Source of the DNA: Pseudorhodoferax sp. Leaf265 | GTDB taxonomy: Bacteria; Pseudomonadota; Gammaproteobacteria; Burkholderiales; Burkholderiaceae_C | Direction: 5' to 3' | DNA: 64,000 bases | NCBI RefSeq assembly: GCF_001422365.1 | Contig: NZ_LMMT01000039.1 | Coordinates: forward strand, 308,138 to 372,137 | Shown here: one piece after another, positions 8,522-17,474 of the stretch | How the letters are laid out: the number at the start of each line of letters is the position of its first letter | How positions within the stretch are numbered: position 1 is the first letter of the stretch | Notes under the pieces: generated by a model | Database searches by the model: none | What the model saw: only the letters and a program-made list of their open reading frames with translations | What the model was told of the DNA's origin: nothing | Position numbers and translations under genes: made by a program

Positions 8522-9964
8522 ATGCTGATCCAACCTGTTGTCCTGTCCGGTGGCTCCGGCACCCGCCTGTGGCCGCTGTCGCGCGAGAAGTACCCCAAGC
8601 AGCTGCTGCCGCTGATCGGCGAGGACTCGCTGCTGCAGGCCACAGTGCGCCGTGTCGAGGGCCTGGTCGGTGTGTCCGTGGCCGCGCCCATGGTGGTCTC
8701 CAACGAGGAATATCGCTTCGTCATCGCCGAGCAGCTGCGCCTGATGGGCAAGCCCGGCACCATCGTGCTGGAGCCTTCTGGCCGCAACACCGCACCCGCG
8801 CTGACCCTGGCCGCGCTGGCGGCGCGCCGCGACGGCGCCGACCCGGTCCTGCTGGTGATGCCGGCCGACCATGTGATCGTCGATGTGCCGGCCTTCCAGG
8901 CCGTCGTGGTGCAGGGCGCGCAGCTGGCCGAGGCCGGCGCCGTGGTGACCTTCGGCATCACGCCCGACACGCCCGAGACCGGCTACGGCTACATCCAGTC
9001 CGGCGCGGCCTTCGAGGGGGGCGCGCACCGCATCGCGCGCTTCGTCGAGAAGCCCGACCGCGCCACGGCCCAGGGCTACCTGGACGCGGGCGGCTACGCC
9101 TGGAACAGCGGCCTGTTCATGCTCAAGGCCTCGGTCTGGCTGGCGGCGATCGCGGCCTGCCGCGCCGACATCCTGGCCGCCTGCGAAGACGCCTTCGCCA
9201 AGGGCTCGGCCGATGGCGAGTTCCTGCGCGTGGACAAGGCCGCCTTCACGGCCTGCCCGAGCGATTCCATCGACTACGCCGTCATGGAGCGCCTGGCCGC
9301 CGGTGGCCGCGAAGACCTGCCTGCCGGCGTGGTGCTGCCGCTGTCGGCCGGCTGGTCCGACGTGGGCGCCTGGGACGCGCTGTGGCAGGTGCTGCCCAAG
9401 GACGAGAGCGGCAACGTGAAGCAGGGCGATGTGCTGCTGCACGACAGCCACAACACGCTCGCGCTGTCCGAAGGCCGGCTGATCGCCTGCGTGGGCGTGG
9501 ACAACCTGATCGTGGTGGAGACCGCCGACGCGGTGCTCGTGGCCAACAAGGACAAGACGCAGGACGTCAAGAAGATCGTCGACGCGCTCAAGCGCGAAGG
9601 CCGCTCCGAAGGCCAGCTGCACCGCAAGGTGTTCCGGCCCTGGGGCTGGTACGACAGCGTGGACAACGGCGCGCGCTTTCAGGTCAAGCGCATTGTGGTC
9701 AAGCCGGGCGGCCAGCTGTCGCTGCAGATGCACCACCACCGCGCCGAGCACTGGATCGTGGTGTCGGGCACAGCCAGGGTCACGCGCGACAAGGAAAGCT
9801 ACCTGGTCTCCGAGAACGAGTCGACCTACATCCCGCTGGGCTCCACGCACCGGCTGGAGAACCCGGGCCGCCTGCCGCTGGAGATGATCGAAGTGCAGTC
9901 GGGCAGCTACCTCGGGGAGGACGACATCGTGCGCTTCGAGGACGTCTACGGCCGTTCGCAATGA
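8522..9964 (+). CDS. manC: Mannose-1-phosphate guanylyltransferase / mannose-6-phosphate isomerase
   Basis: A bifunctional enzyme (480 aa, family-typical) that makes GDP-mannose from mannose-1-phosphate and GTP and can isomerise fructose-6-phosphate and mannose-6-phosphate. The N-terminal nucleotidyltransferase shows LSGGSGTRLWPLSREKYPKQ and FVEKPD. The C-terminal type II phosphomannose isomerase cupin shows RPWGWYDSVD and QMHHHRAEHWIVVSGTA. It is also known as cpsB, xanB or algA in different pathways; manC is used as the general name. It follows galE and its stop overlaps the ATG of the small downstream gene by four bases, so the three are probably one operon for surface polysaccharide precursors. 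Confidence 0.94.
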   Translation: MLIQPVVLSGGSGTRLWPLSREKYPKQLLPLIGEDSLLQATVRRVEGLVGVSVAAPMVVSNEEYRFVIAEQLRLMGKPGTIVLEPSGRNTAPALTLAALAARRDGADPVLLVMPADHVIVDVPAFQAVVVQGAQLAEAGAVVTFGITPDTPETGYGYIQSGAAFEGGAHRIARFVEKPDRATAQGYLDAGGYAWNSGLFMLKASVWLAAIAACRADILAACEDAFAKGSADGEFLRVDKAAFTACPSDSIDYAVMERLAAGGREDLPAGVVLPLSAGWSDVGAWDALWQVLPKDESGNVKQGDVLLHDSHNTLALSEGRLIACVGVDNLIVVETADAVLVANKDKTQDVKKIVDALKREGRSEGQLHRKVFRPWGWYDSVDNGARFQVKRIVVKPGGQLSLQMHHHRAEHWIVVSGTARVTRDKESYLVSENESTYIPLGSTHRLENPGRLPLEMIEVQSGSYLGEDDIVRFEDVYGRSQ

Positions 9965-10179
9965 ACATCTCCAGCACGCCCGCCGTCCAGGCCGCCACGG
10001 CCAGTGCGGCATCGTCGTCGGCGCCGGCCGATGGGGTGCAGGCCAGCGTCCAGGTGCGCGTGCTGAAGAAGGCCCTGGACGCGCAGGAGGCCGCGGCGGC
10101 TGCGCTGATCGAATCCCTGCCGCCGCCACCGCCCGTGCCGCAGGGCATGCTGGGCACGCGGCTCGACGTCTACGCCTGA
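9961..10179 (+). CDS. YjfB family putative motility protein
   Basis: A 72-aa protein recognised by the pattern of the YjfB putative motility family: a short Ser/Ala-rich start, the helix VLKKALDAQEAAAAALIESL, a proline run (PPPPPVPQG) and the closing LGTRLDVYA. The biochemical role of the family is not established; members are linked to flagellar motility by genome context and regulation. The ATG overlaps the manC stop (ATGA), so translation is coupled to a GDP-mannose enzyme, an odd partner. It ends 15 bases before the convergent ppc stop. The family call is fairly sure; the role is inferred only from the family name. Confidence 0.75.
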   Translation: MNISSTPAVQAATASAASSSAPADGVQASVQVRVLKKALDAQEAAAAALIESLPPPPPVPQGMLGTRLDVYA

Positions 10180-10194
10180 GCCGCCACCGGCGTA

Positions 10195-13110
10195 TCAGCC
10201 GGTGTTGCGCAGCCCGGCCGAGATCCCGTTGATGCAGATGTGGATGCCGGTGCGCACGCGCTCGTCGGTCTGGCCGGCACGGTAGCGGCGCACCAGTTCC
10301 ACCTGCAGGTGGTGCAGCGGGTCGATGTAGGGGAAGCGGTGGCGGATCGAGCGCTGCAGCGATGCATTGCCGGACAGGCGCTGCTTCTCGCCCGTGATCT
10401 GCGCCAGCGCCTGGGCCGTGCGCTGCCACTCGGCCTCGATCGCGCCGAACACCTTCTTGCGCAGCCGCGCGTCGCTGACCAGTTCGGCATAGCGCGAGGC
10501 CAGTTGCAGGTCGCTCTTGGCCAGCACCATGTCCATGTTGGACAGCAGCGTGCGGAAGAAGGGCCACTGGCGGTACATCTTCTGCAGCAGGGCCAGGCGG
10601 TCCTTGGCAGCGGTCACCTTTTTGCGGCCCGCGGCGGCCTCGTCCTGCCCGTCGCCGGCCAGGAAGGTCTCGACCGCCGAACCGAAGCCGTACCAGCCCG
10701 GCAGCGTGAGCCGGCACTGGCCCCAGCTGAAGCCCCAGGGGATGGCGCGCAGGTCTTCGATCTTCTGGCTGGCCTTGCGCGAGGCCGGGCGCGAGCCGAT
10801 GTTGAGCTCGGCGATCTCACGGATCGGCGTGGACTCGAAGAAGTAGTCGGTGAAGCCGGGCGTCTCGTAGACCAGGTGGCGGTAGGCGCGCATGCTGGCC
10901 TCGGAGAGCAGGGCGGCTGCGTCGAGGAAGGCCGGCGTGGCAGCCTTGGTGGGCTGCAGCAGCGTGGCCTCCAGCGTGGCGGCGACCAGGGTCTCCAGGT
11001 TGCGCCGGCCGATCTCGGGGTTGGCGTACTTGGAGCCGATCACCTCGCCCTGTTCGGTCAGGCGGATCTGGCCGCGCACGGTGCCGGGCGGTTGTGCCAG
11101 GATGGCCTGGTAGCTCGGGCCGCCGCCACGGCCCACGGTGCCGCCGCGACCGTGGAACATGCGCAGCGTGATGTCGTGGCTGCTGGACAGTTCGTCGAAC
11201 AGCTCCACGAGCGCGAGCTCGGCGCGGTACAGCTCCCAGTTGCTCGTGAAGATGCCACCGTCCTTGTTGCTGTCCGAGTAGCCCAGCATGATGTCCTGCT
11301 CGCCACCGGAGCGCTGCACCAGGCGCGCGATGCCCGGCAGCGCATAGAACTCGCGCATGATGGGCGCGGCGTTGCGCAGGTCTTCGATGGTCTCGAACAG
11401 CGGCACCACGATCAGTTCGCAGCTGGCGCCCTGGCCCTTGTTGTCTTCCAGCAGGCCGTGCATGAGGCCCACTTCCTTTTGCAGCAGCAGCACCTCCAGC
11501 AGGTCGCTGACGGTCTCGGTGTGGCTGATGATGTAGTGGCGGATGGCGTTGCGGCCATAGCGCTGCAGCACGCTGCGCGCGTTCTCGAAGATGGCGAGCT
11601 CGTGGCGCGCCAGCTCGGAGTATTGCGCGCCCAGCACGCGCAGCGGGCGCGCGTCGTTGAGCAGGCGCAGCAGCAGCGCACGCTTGGCGGCTTCGTCGAG
11701 CCCGGCGTAACTCGGCTCCAGGCGCGCCGTGGCCAGCAGTTCGGCCACCACTTCTTCGTGCTTGTCGGAACTCTGGCGCAGGTCCAGCGTGGCCAGGTGG
11801 AAGCCGAACACGTCGACGGCGCGAATCAAGGGGTGCAGGCGTTGCGCCGCGAAGGCCGCGCCGTGGTGCGACTTGAGCGAGGCCTCGATGGTGCGCAGGT
11901 CGGCCAGGAAGTCCTCGGCCTTCAGGTAGGGGTTCTGCGGCGCCACGGCGTGGCGCGCGGCGTCCCCGCCGGTCAGCTGCTTGAGCGTGGCCGCCAGGCG
12001 GGCGTACATGCCGGTCAGTGCGCGGCGGTAGGGCTCGTCCTTGCGGTGCTCGCTGGTGTCGGGCGAGCGCTCGGCCAGGGCCTGCATTTCGGCGGGGATG
12101 TCGACGAGGCGCGCCGACAGCGAGAGCTCGGCGCCCAGGTGGTGCACCTCGGTCAGGTAGTGGCGCAGCGCCATCTCGGCCTGGTGGCGCATGGCGTATT
12201 CCATGGTCTCGGCGCTGACGTTGGGGTTGCCGTCGCGGTCGCCGCCGATCCACTGGCCCATGCGCAGGAAGCTGGCCACGTTCTGCTGGCCGAGCTCGCG
12301 CTCGAGCTGCGCGTAGAGCTTGGGGATCTCGCGCAGGAAGGTCGCCTCGTAGTAGGACAGCGCGTTCTCGATCTCGTCGGCCACCGTGAGCTTGGAAAAG
12401 CGCAGCAGCCGGGTTTGCCACAGCTGCATCACGCGGGCGCGCAACTGGGCCTCGTTGGCGGCGAGTTCGCGTGGCGTCAGCGCGTCGCGGCCAGCGCCGG
12501 CCAGCTGAGCACGCTGGCGCACTTCGTCGCGCGCGGTGAGCAGCTGGGCGATGTCGCGCTCGGCGTCCAGGATGCTTTTGCGCTGCACCTCGGTGGGGTG
12601 GGCCGTGAGCACGGGCGAGACATAGCTCGTGGCCAGCGTCATCGCGATGGCCTTGGGCGAGATGCCGGCCCAGCGCAGGCGCGACAGCGCCACGTCGATG
12701 CTGCCCTCCTGCGTGTTGCCGGCGCGCTCGTGCACGGCGCGCCGGCGGATGTGGTGGCGGTCCTCGGCCAGGTTGGCCAGGTGGCTGAAGTAGGTGAAGG
12801 CGCGGATCACGCTGACGGTCTGGTCGGCCGTCAGGCTCTTGAGCAGCTTCTTGAGCGCCTTGTCGGCCTCTTCGTCGGCGTCGCGGCGGAAGGCGACCGA
12901 GAGCTTGCGCACCTGCTCGATGAGTTCGAAGGCGGGCGCGCCATCCTGCTCGCGGATCACGTCGCCGAGCAGCCGGCCCAGCAGGCGGATGTCCTCGACC
13001 AGGGGCCGCTCCGCATCGCGCGCCGCGGCACGGCTGCGCTGGGGCGTCTCGTCGTTGGCGGGGGCTGCGGCCGCAGCGGTGGAAGAGGGCGCCTGGTCTT
13101 GTGTTTTCAT
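10195..13110 (-). CDS. ppc: Phosphoenolpyruvate carboxylase
   Basis: Converts phosphoenolpyruvate and bicarbonate to oxaloacetate, refilling the citric acid cycle. The 971-aa length is slightly above the usual 880-930 because of an Ala/Gln-rich N-terminal tail of about 30 residues. The catalytic histidine H171 lies in [13 protein letters not shown], the second signature is [12 protein letters not shown], the glycine loop is [13 protein letters not shown], and the chain ends with the conserved NTG (GLRNTG). ATG at 13110 was chosen; the upstream codons run into the hemC control region. It is divergent from hemC with a 111-base gap. Allosteric control by acetyl-CoA and aspartate is known for the family. 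Confidence 0.96.
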   Translation of the reverse strand: MKTQDQAPSSTAAAAAPANDETPQRSRAAARDAERPLVEDIRLLGRLLGDVIREQDGAPAFELIEQVRKLSVAFRRDADEEADKALKKLLKSLTADQTVSVIRAFTYFSHLANLAEDRHHIRRRAVHERAGNTQEGSIDVALSRLRWAGISPKAIAMTLATSYVSPVLTAHPTEVQRKSILDAERDIAQLLTARDEVRQRAQLAGAGRDALTPRELAANEAQLRARVMQLWQTRLLRFSKLTVADEIENALSYYEATFLREIPKLYAQLERELGQQNVASFLRMGQWIGGDRDGNPNVSAETMEYAMRHQAEMALRHYLTEVHHLGAELSLSARLVDIPAEMQALAERSPDTSEHRKDEPYRRALTGMYARLAATLKQLTGGDAARHAVAPQNPYLKAEDFLADLRTIEASLKSHHGAAFAAQRLHPLIRAVDVFGFHLATLDLRQSSDKHEEVVAELLATARLEPSYAGLDEAAKRALLLRLLNDARPLRVLGAQYSELARHELAIFENARSVLQRYGRNAIRHYIISHTETVSDLLEVLLLQKEVGLMHGLLEDNKGQGASCELIVVPLFETIEDLRNAAPIMREFYALPGIARLVQRSGGEQDIMLGYSDSNKDGGIFTSNWELYRAELALVELFDELSSSHDITLRMFHGRGGTVGRGGGPSYQAILAQPPGTVRGQIRLTEQGEVIGSKYANPEIGRRNLETLVAATLEATLLQPTKAATPAFLDAAALLSEASMRAYRHLVYETPGFTDYFFESTPIREIAELNIGSRPASRKASQKIEDLRAIPWGFSWGQCRLTLPGWYGFGSAVETFLAGDGQDEAAAGRKKVTAAKDRLALLQKMYRQWPFFRTLLSNMDMVLAKSDLQLASRYAELVSDARLRKKVFGAIEAEWQRTAQALAQITGEKQRLSGNASLQRSIRHRFPYIDPLHHLQVELVRRYRAGQTDERVRTGIHICINGISAGLRNTG

Positions 13111-13221
13111 GTTGGAACGGGGGCTGTGCAAGCGCCCTGCAAGAAGAATGCCATGCCCTGATGCGGGTTGACCCCATGCTAGCATCCGGCCCCCGTGGCC
13201 GATTACGAACTGGTTACCTGC
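13111..13221. promoter_or_regulatory. ppc / hemC divergent promoter region
   Basis: This short gap drives two genes. On the plus strand a -10-like TAGCAT lies at 13180-13185, placing a transcript start near 13192. That would leave only three bases before the GTG at 13195, but about 30 bases before the GTG at 13222, so it supports the later hemC start. No convincing -35 box is seen. Confidence 0.3.
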
Positions 13222-14148
13222 GTGCGCTCCTCTCCCTCTTCCACCATCGTCATCGCCACCCGGGAAAGCCGCCTCGCGCTGTGGCAGGCCGAACATGTGC
13301 AGGCCCTGCTGGCGCAGCGCGGCCACCGCGTGGAGCTGCTGGGCATGACCACCCGCGGCGACCAGATCCTGGACCGCTCGTTGAGCAAGGTGGGTGGCAA
13401 GGGCCTGTTCGTCAAGGAGCTCGAAGCCGCGCTCGAGGATGGCAGCGCCGACATCGCCGTGCATTCGCTCAAGGACGTGCCGATGGAGTTGCCGGCCGGC
13501 TTCGTGCTGGCCTGCGTGCTCGAGCGCGAGGATCCGCGCGACGCCTTCGTCTCGCCGCACCACGCGTCGCTGGACGCCTTGCCGCAGGGCGCCGTGGTCG
13601 GCACTTCCAGTCTGCGCCGCACCGTGCTGCTGCGGGCGCTGCGGCCCGACCTGGACATCCAGCCGCTGCGCGGCAACCTGGACACGCGGCTGCGCAAGCT
13701 CGACGAAGGCCAGTTCGCGGCCATCGTGCTGGCTGCGGCCGGCCTCAAGCGCCTGGGTCTCGCGGAGCGCATCCGCGAAGTCTTCGCGCAGGACAGCATG
13801 CTGCCCGCGGCCGGGCAGGGCGCGCTGGGCATCGAGGTGCGGTCCGACCGTGCCGACCTGCTGGCCCTGCTGGCGCCGCTGGCCCACCAACCGACCTGGC
13901 TGGCCACGGCTGCCGAGCGTGCCGTGAGCCGTGCCATGGGCGGCAGCTGCTCGATGCCGCTGGCCGCGCATGCGCGCTGGACCGATGGTGGCCTGCAGCT
14001 GCGTGCCGCCTGGGGCGACCAGGATGGCCAGGGGGCCATCGTGCGGGCAGAAGTCGCGGGGCCGGTCGACAGCCTGGCCGCCGCCGAGGCGCTGGGCTTG
14101 CAGGTGGCCGAGGCCTTGCAGGCCGGTGGTGCCCGCAAAGCGGGCTGA
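13222..14148 (+). CDS. hemC: Hydroxymethylbilane synthase (porphobilinogen deaminase)
   Basis: Joins four porphobilinogen units into hydroxymethylbilane in haem and sirohaem synthesis. The 308-aa length from GTG 13222 matches the family, the protein opening [20 protein letters not shown]. The cofactor-attachment cysteine is C243 in [11 protein letters not shown] and the catalytic aspartate is D85 in LKDVPM, both close to E. coli numbering. The GTG at 13195 would add nine residues (MADYELVTC), which do not look like the family and sit too near the putative -10 box. It begins a hemC-hemD-hemX-hemY operon; hemD follows after seven bases. Confidence 0.95.
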   Translation: MRSSPSSTIVIATRESRLALWQAEHVQALLAQRGHRVELLGMTTRGDQILDRSLSKVGGKGLFVKELEAALEDGSADIAVHSLKDVPMELPAGFVLACVLEREDPRDAFVSPHHASLDALPQGAVVGTSSLRRTVLLRALRPDLDIQPLRGNLDTRLRKLDEGQFAAIVLAAAGLKRLGLAERIREVFAQDSMLPAAGQGALGIEVRSDRADLLALLAPLAHQPTWLATAAERAVSRAMGGSCSMPLAAHARWTDGGLQLRAAWGDQDGQGAIVRAEVAGPVDSLAAAEALGLQVAEALQAGGARKAG

Positions 14149-14155
14149 CGCGCGC

Positions 14156-14917
14156 ATGCGCGTGCTGGTCACGAGGCCGCTGCGCGAAGCGCAGCACTGG
14201 TGTGAGCAGCTGCGCGCACGTGGCCTCGCGGCCGAGCCGCTGCCGCTGATCGACATCCGACCCGCCGATCCCGCACCCGTGGGCGCGGCCTGGGGCCAGC
14301 TGGCGGACTGCCGCGCCGCGATGTTCGTGAGCGCCAATGCGGTCGAGGCCTTCTTTGCGGCGAAGCCTGCTGCACTCGGCTGGCCCGCGCAGACGGCGGC
14401 CTGGGCCACCGGCCCCGGCACGGCGCGCGCTCTGCGGGCGGCCGGCGTGCCGGCGCAGGCCCTGGTCGCGCCGCCTGCCGATGCGCCGCAGTTCGATTCC
14501 GAGGCGCTGTGGTGCCTGGTCGGCACCGATGCCAGCCTGGCCGGTGCCCAGGTGCTGATCGTGCGAGGCACCGATGCCGATGGCCGCCTGGCGGGCCGGC
14601 CCTGGTTGGCCGACCAGCTCGCAGCCGTCGGCGCGACCGTGCATGCGCTGGCCGCCTATGCGCGCCAGTTGCCGCGCTGGGATGTGGCCACGCGTGAACG
14701 TGCCGCGGGCGCGACCGACGCGCTGTGGCTGTTCAGCAGTTCCGACGCGGTGCGCCACTTGCAGCAACTGCTGCCTGGCGCCGACTGGCGCACCACGCGC
14801 GCGCTGGCCACGCATGCGCGCATCGCCGAGGCGGCACGCGCGGCCGGTTTCGGCCGGGTCGACACCGTGCGCCCCGCTCTGGACGACATGGTCGCGTCGA
14901 TAGAATCCGCCCGATGA
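14156..14917 (+). CDS. hemD: Uroporphyrinogen-III synthase
   Basis: Closes hydroxymethylbilane to uroporphyrinogen III with inversion of ring D. At 253 aa it has the usual size. The family is poorly conserved: the recognisable parts are the start [15 protein letters not shown], the middle [13 protein letters not shown] and the end [11 protein letters not shown]. Position supports the call: seven bases after hemC and overlapping hemX by four bases (ATGA at 14914). The ATG at 14156 gives the canonical start. Confidence 0.93.
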   Translation: MRVLVTRPLREAQHWCEQLRARGLAAEPLPLIDIRPADPAPVGAAWGQLADCRAAMFVSANAVEAFFAAKPAALGWPAQTAAWATGPGTARALRAAGVPAQALVAPPADAPQFDSEALWCLVGTDASLAGAQVLIVRGTDADGRLAGRPWLADQLAAVGATVHALAAYARQLPRWDVATRERAAGATDALWLFSSSDAVRHLQQLLPGADWRTTRALATHARIAEAARAAGFGRVDTVRPALDDMVASIESAR

Positions 14918-15972
14918 ACGCTGCCGAGCTGTCTTCAGAACCCCTGCCGGGCCAAGCCGCTGCAGGGCCAGCCCCCCAAGCCCGGCCGCCGGCCACCACC
15001 GCACCGCGGGTGCTCGTGCTGTTCCTGGCCTTGCTGGTTGTTCTGGCCCTGGCTGCGGTCGGCCTGCTGTGGCAGAAGGTCGGCGGCATGCAGGAAAACC
15101 TCGCCCGGCAAAGTGCCGACACGCAGGCTCGCGCCATGGAAGCCCGGGCGGCGGCCCGCGAAGCGCAGGACCTGGCCCGCGAGACCGCCGCCCGCCAGGC
15201 CGTGACCGACACCAAGCTCGGCGAAGCCACGCTGCAGCGTGGGCAGATCGACGAGTTGCTCGCGAGCCTGTCGCGCTCGCGTGACGAGACCCTGGTCGTG
15301 GACCTCGAGTCCTCGCTGCGGCTGGCCCAGCAGCAGGCCCAGCTGACGCTGACGGCCGAGCCCTTGCTGGCGGCGCTGCGCACGGCCGACCAACGCCTCG
15401 AACGCGCGGCCCAGCCGCGGCTGGAGCCCGTGCGCCGCGCGGTTGCGCGCGACACCGAGGCGATTCGCTCCACGCAGATCGCCGACACCCAAACCATCCT
15501 CGAGAAGCTCGACGACCTGGTGCGCCAGATCGACGACGTGCCCATGCTCAACGCCGTGCTGGCCGCCAACCTCGCCAAGGGGCAGGTGGAGGCCGAGCCG
15601 CCTTCCGAGCAGTGGTGGCTGCGCATCTGGCAACTGGTGCGGACCGAGGCCGCGCGGCTCATGCGCGTGTCGCGCATCGACCAGCCCGAAGCCGCGTTGC
15701 TCGCGCCCGACCAGACCTACTTCCTGCGCGAGAACCTCAAGCTGCGCCTGCTGAACGTGCGCATGGGCCTGCTGGCGCGGCAATTTCCGTCGGCCCGCGC
15801 CGATGCAGCGGCCGCGGCTTTCATGCTGCACCGCTACTTCGATCCGGCGGCGCGGCGCACGCAGCAGTTCGCCAACACGCTGTCCGAGGTGCAGGCACAA
15901 CTGAAGGCGGTGGAGCTGCCGCGCATCGACGAAACGCTGTCGGCCCTGGCCACGGCGGCAGCGGGGCGCTGA
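14914..15972 (+). CDS. hemX: HemX-type membrane protein (uroporphyrinogen-III C-methyltransferase family name)
   Basis: A 352-aa inner-membrane protein of the HemX family found in haem operons. A Pro/Ala-rich N-tail (about 30 residues) precedes one membrane segment at about 32-53 (VLVLFLALLVVLALAAVGLL) and then a long Gln/Ala/Arg-rich, probably coiled-coil periplasmic part (EARAAAREAQDLARETAA). No methyltransferase domain is visible, so the common annotation as a C-methyltransferase is probably wrong for this protein; a scaffold or assembly role is inferred. It overlaps hemD by four bases and hemY follows after five. A TAGAAT box at 14900-14905 could give an internal promoter. Confidence 0.85.
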   Translation: MNAAELSSEPLPGQAAAGPAPQARPPATTAPRVLVLFLALLVVLALAAVGLLWQKVGGMQENLARQSADTQARAMEARAAAREAQDLARETAARQAVTDTKLGEATLQRGQIDELLASLSRSRDETLVVDLESSLRLAQQQAQLTLTAEPLLAALRTADQRLERAAQPRLEPVRRAVARDTEAIRSTQIADTQTILEKLDDLVRQIDDVPMLNAVLAANLAKGQVEAEPPSEQWWLRIWQLVRTEAARLMRVSRIDQPEAALLAPDQTYFLRENLKLRLLNVRMGLLARQFPSARADAAAAAFMLHRYFDPAARRTQQFANTLSEVQAQLKAVELPRIDETLSALATAAAGR

Positions 15973-15977
15973 ACCGC

Positions 15978-17261
15978 ATGATGCGCGCCCTGCTGTGGTT
16001 CCTCGCGCTGTTCGGCCTGGCGGCCGGTGCTGCGCTGCTGGCTGGCAACAACCAGGGGACGGTCACGCTGTTCCTGCCGCCCTACCGTGTCGACCTGTCG
16101 CTGAACCTGGTGCTGGCCACGCTGGCGCTGGGCTTCGTGCTGCTGCACCTGGCGCTGCGCGGCCTGTCGGCCCTGTTCTCGATGCCGCGCCAGGCCCAGC
16201 GCTGGCGCCTGCAGCAGCGCGAGCGCGCCATGCACGCCGCCGTGCTGGATGCGCTGACGCACCAGCAGGCCGGCCGCTTCCTGCGGGCCCGCAAGGCGGC
16301 CGAGGCGGCGCTGCAGCAGGAAGAGATGCTGGCGGCCAGTGGGCATCCGGTCCAGCATGCCGGCAAGCTGCGGGCCACCGCCCACCTCGTGGCCGCCGAG
16401 AGTGCCCACGCGCTGCAGGACCGCACGACGCGCGAAACGCACCTGCAGCAGCTGCTCAAGGAAACCGATGCGCGTGAAGCGCAGGAGACGCGCGAAGGCG
16501 TGCAACTGCAGGCCGCGCGCTGGGCGCTGGCCGACCGCGATCCGCAGGCTGCGCTGCAGTGGCTGGACGCGATGCCGCAGGGCGCATCGCGCCGCACGCT
16601 GGCGTTGCGGGCGCGGCTCAAGGCCACGCGGCTGTCGCGCCAGACCCTGCCGGCGCTGGAGACGGCGCGGTTGCTGGCCAAGCACCGGGCGTTCTCGCCC
16701 GAGGCCGCGCACCTGATCCTGAAGGGCCTGGCCCTGGAGCTGATCCAGGGCGCACACGATCCCGTGCAGTTGCAGCGCGCCTGGGCCGAGCTGGAGCCGG
16801 CCGAGCAGACCATGGCCGAGGTCGCGATCCAGGCCGGCCACCGCCTCGCGGCCCTGGAGGGCGATGTGGCCTTGTCGCGCCAATGGCTGCTGCCGGTGTG
16901 GGACGAGTTGCTGCGCGCGCCCAACCTGCGCGAGCAGGTGCCGGTGCTGGTCAAGCTCATCCATGCGCTGGAGGAAGGCTTCGGCGCAGAAGCCGGCGCG
17001 AGCGACCTGCAATGGCTGGAACGCATCGAAGCCGCCCAGCGCCAGCATCCCGAGAGCGCCGAACTCAAGTACCTGGCTGGCATCGCCTGCCTGCGCCACC
17101 AGCTGTGGGGCAAGGCCCAGCAACTGCTCACGCAGGCCCAGGGCCGGCTGCAGGATGCGGAGCTCAGGCGCAATGCCTGGCGCGCGCTGGCGGCGCTGGC
17201 CGAGCAGCGCGGCGACAGCGCCGCTTCGCAGCAGGCGCTGCGCGAGGCTGCGCTGCTGTAG
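15978..17261 (+). CDS. hemY: HemY-type membrane protein with TPR-like helices
   Basis: A 427-aa inner-membrane protein of the proteobacterial HemY family (not the protoporphyrinogen oxidase that bears the same name in Bacillus). Two membrane helices lie at about 1-20 and 41-62, flanking a short loop NNQGTVTLFLPPYRVDL. The rest is alpha-helical repeats resembling tetratricopeptides, with AERRxxA-type pairs such as AELKYLAGIACLRHQLWGKA. It is the last gene of the hem operon. The start could be ATG 15978 or the next codon. The function is thought to be support of late tetrapyrrole synthesis, but is not proven for the family. A bidirectional terminator follows at 17428. Confidence 0.9.
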   Translation: MMRALLWFLALFGLAAGAALLAGNNQGTVTLFLPPYRVDLSLNLVLATLALGFVLLHLALRGLSALFSMPRQAQRWRLQQRERAMHAAVLDALTHQQAGRFLRARKAAEAALQQEEMLAASGHPVQHAGKLRATAHLVAAESAHALQDRTTRETHLQQLLKETDAREAQETREGVQLQAARWALADRDPQAALQWLDAMPQGASRRTLALRARLKATRLSRQTLPALETARLLAKHRAFSPEAAHLILKGLALELIQGAHDPVQLQRAWAELEPAEQTMAEVAIQAGHRLAALEGDVALSRQWLLPVWDELLRAPNLREQVPVLVKLIHALEEGFGAEAGASDLQWLERIEAAQRQHPESAELKYLAGIACLRHQLWGKAQQLLTQAQGRLQDAELRRNAWRALAALAEQRGDSAASQQALREAALL

Positions 17262-17427
17262 ATCCCGGCTCGGCGAAGGCCGCCGCGGGCGTGCGGCGCT
17301 GCGACAACGTCGCCCTCCTGCCGGAGTTGGTGACTGCACCCCGGCGCCGCGCTCTGCACGCCGTCCACGGTGACGCCGCGCATCCCATGCCGGACCTCAG
17401 CCTGGTGTGCTGAAAACGCCGGGCAAA

Positions 17428-17455
17428 AAAAGACCGCCTCGAGAGGCGGTCTTTT
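17428..17455. terminator. Bidirectional terminator between hemY and rne
   Basis: A perfect stem AAAAGACCGCCTC / GAGGCGGTCTTTT with a two-base loop GA. The A-run on the left and T-run on the right make it work for both the plus-strand hem operon and the minus-strand rne transcript. Bases 17262-17427 before it show no gene. Confidence 0.9.
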
Positions 17456-17474
17456 CGTTGGGGCGCTACCGGCT

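Noticed and set aside
10240-13161. A 973-codon open frame on the plus strand opposite ppc
   Set aside because: The minus strand encodes an unmistakable phosphoenolpyruvate carboxylase; long antisense frames are normal in GC-rich DNA with strong third-position bias. The antisense protein has no recognisable motif.
13195-13221. Upstream GTG start of hemC
   Set aside because: The added residues do not resemble the family and the start would lie three bases from the inferred transcript start.
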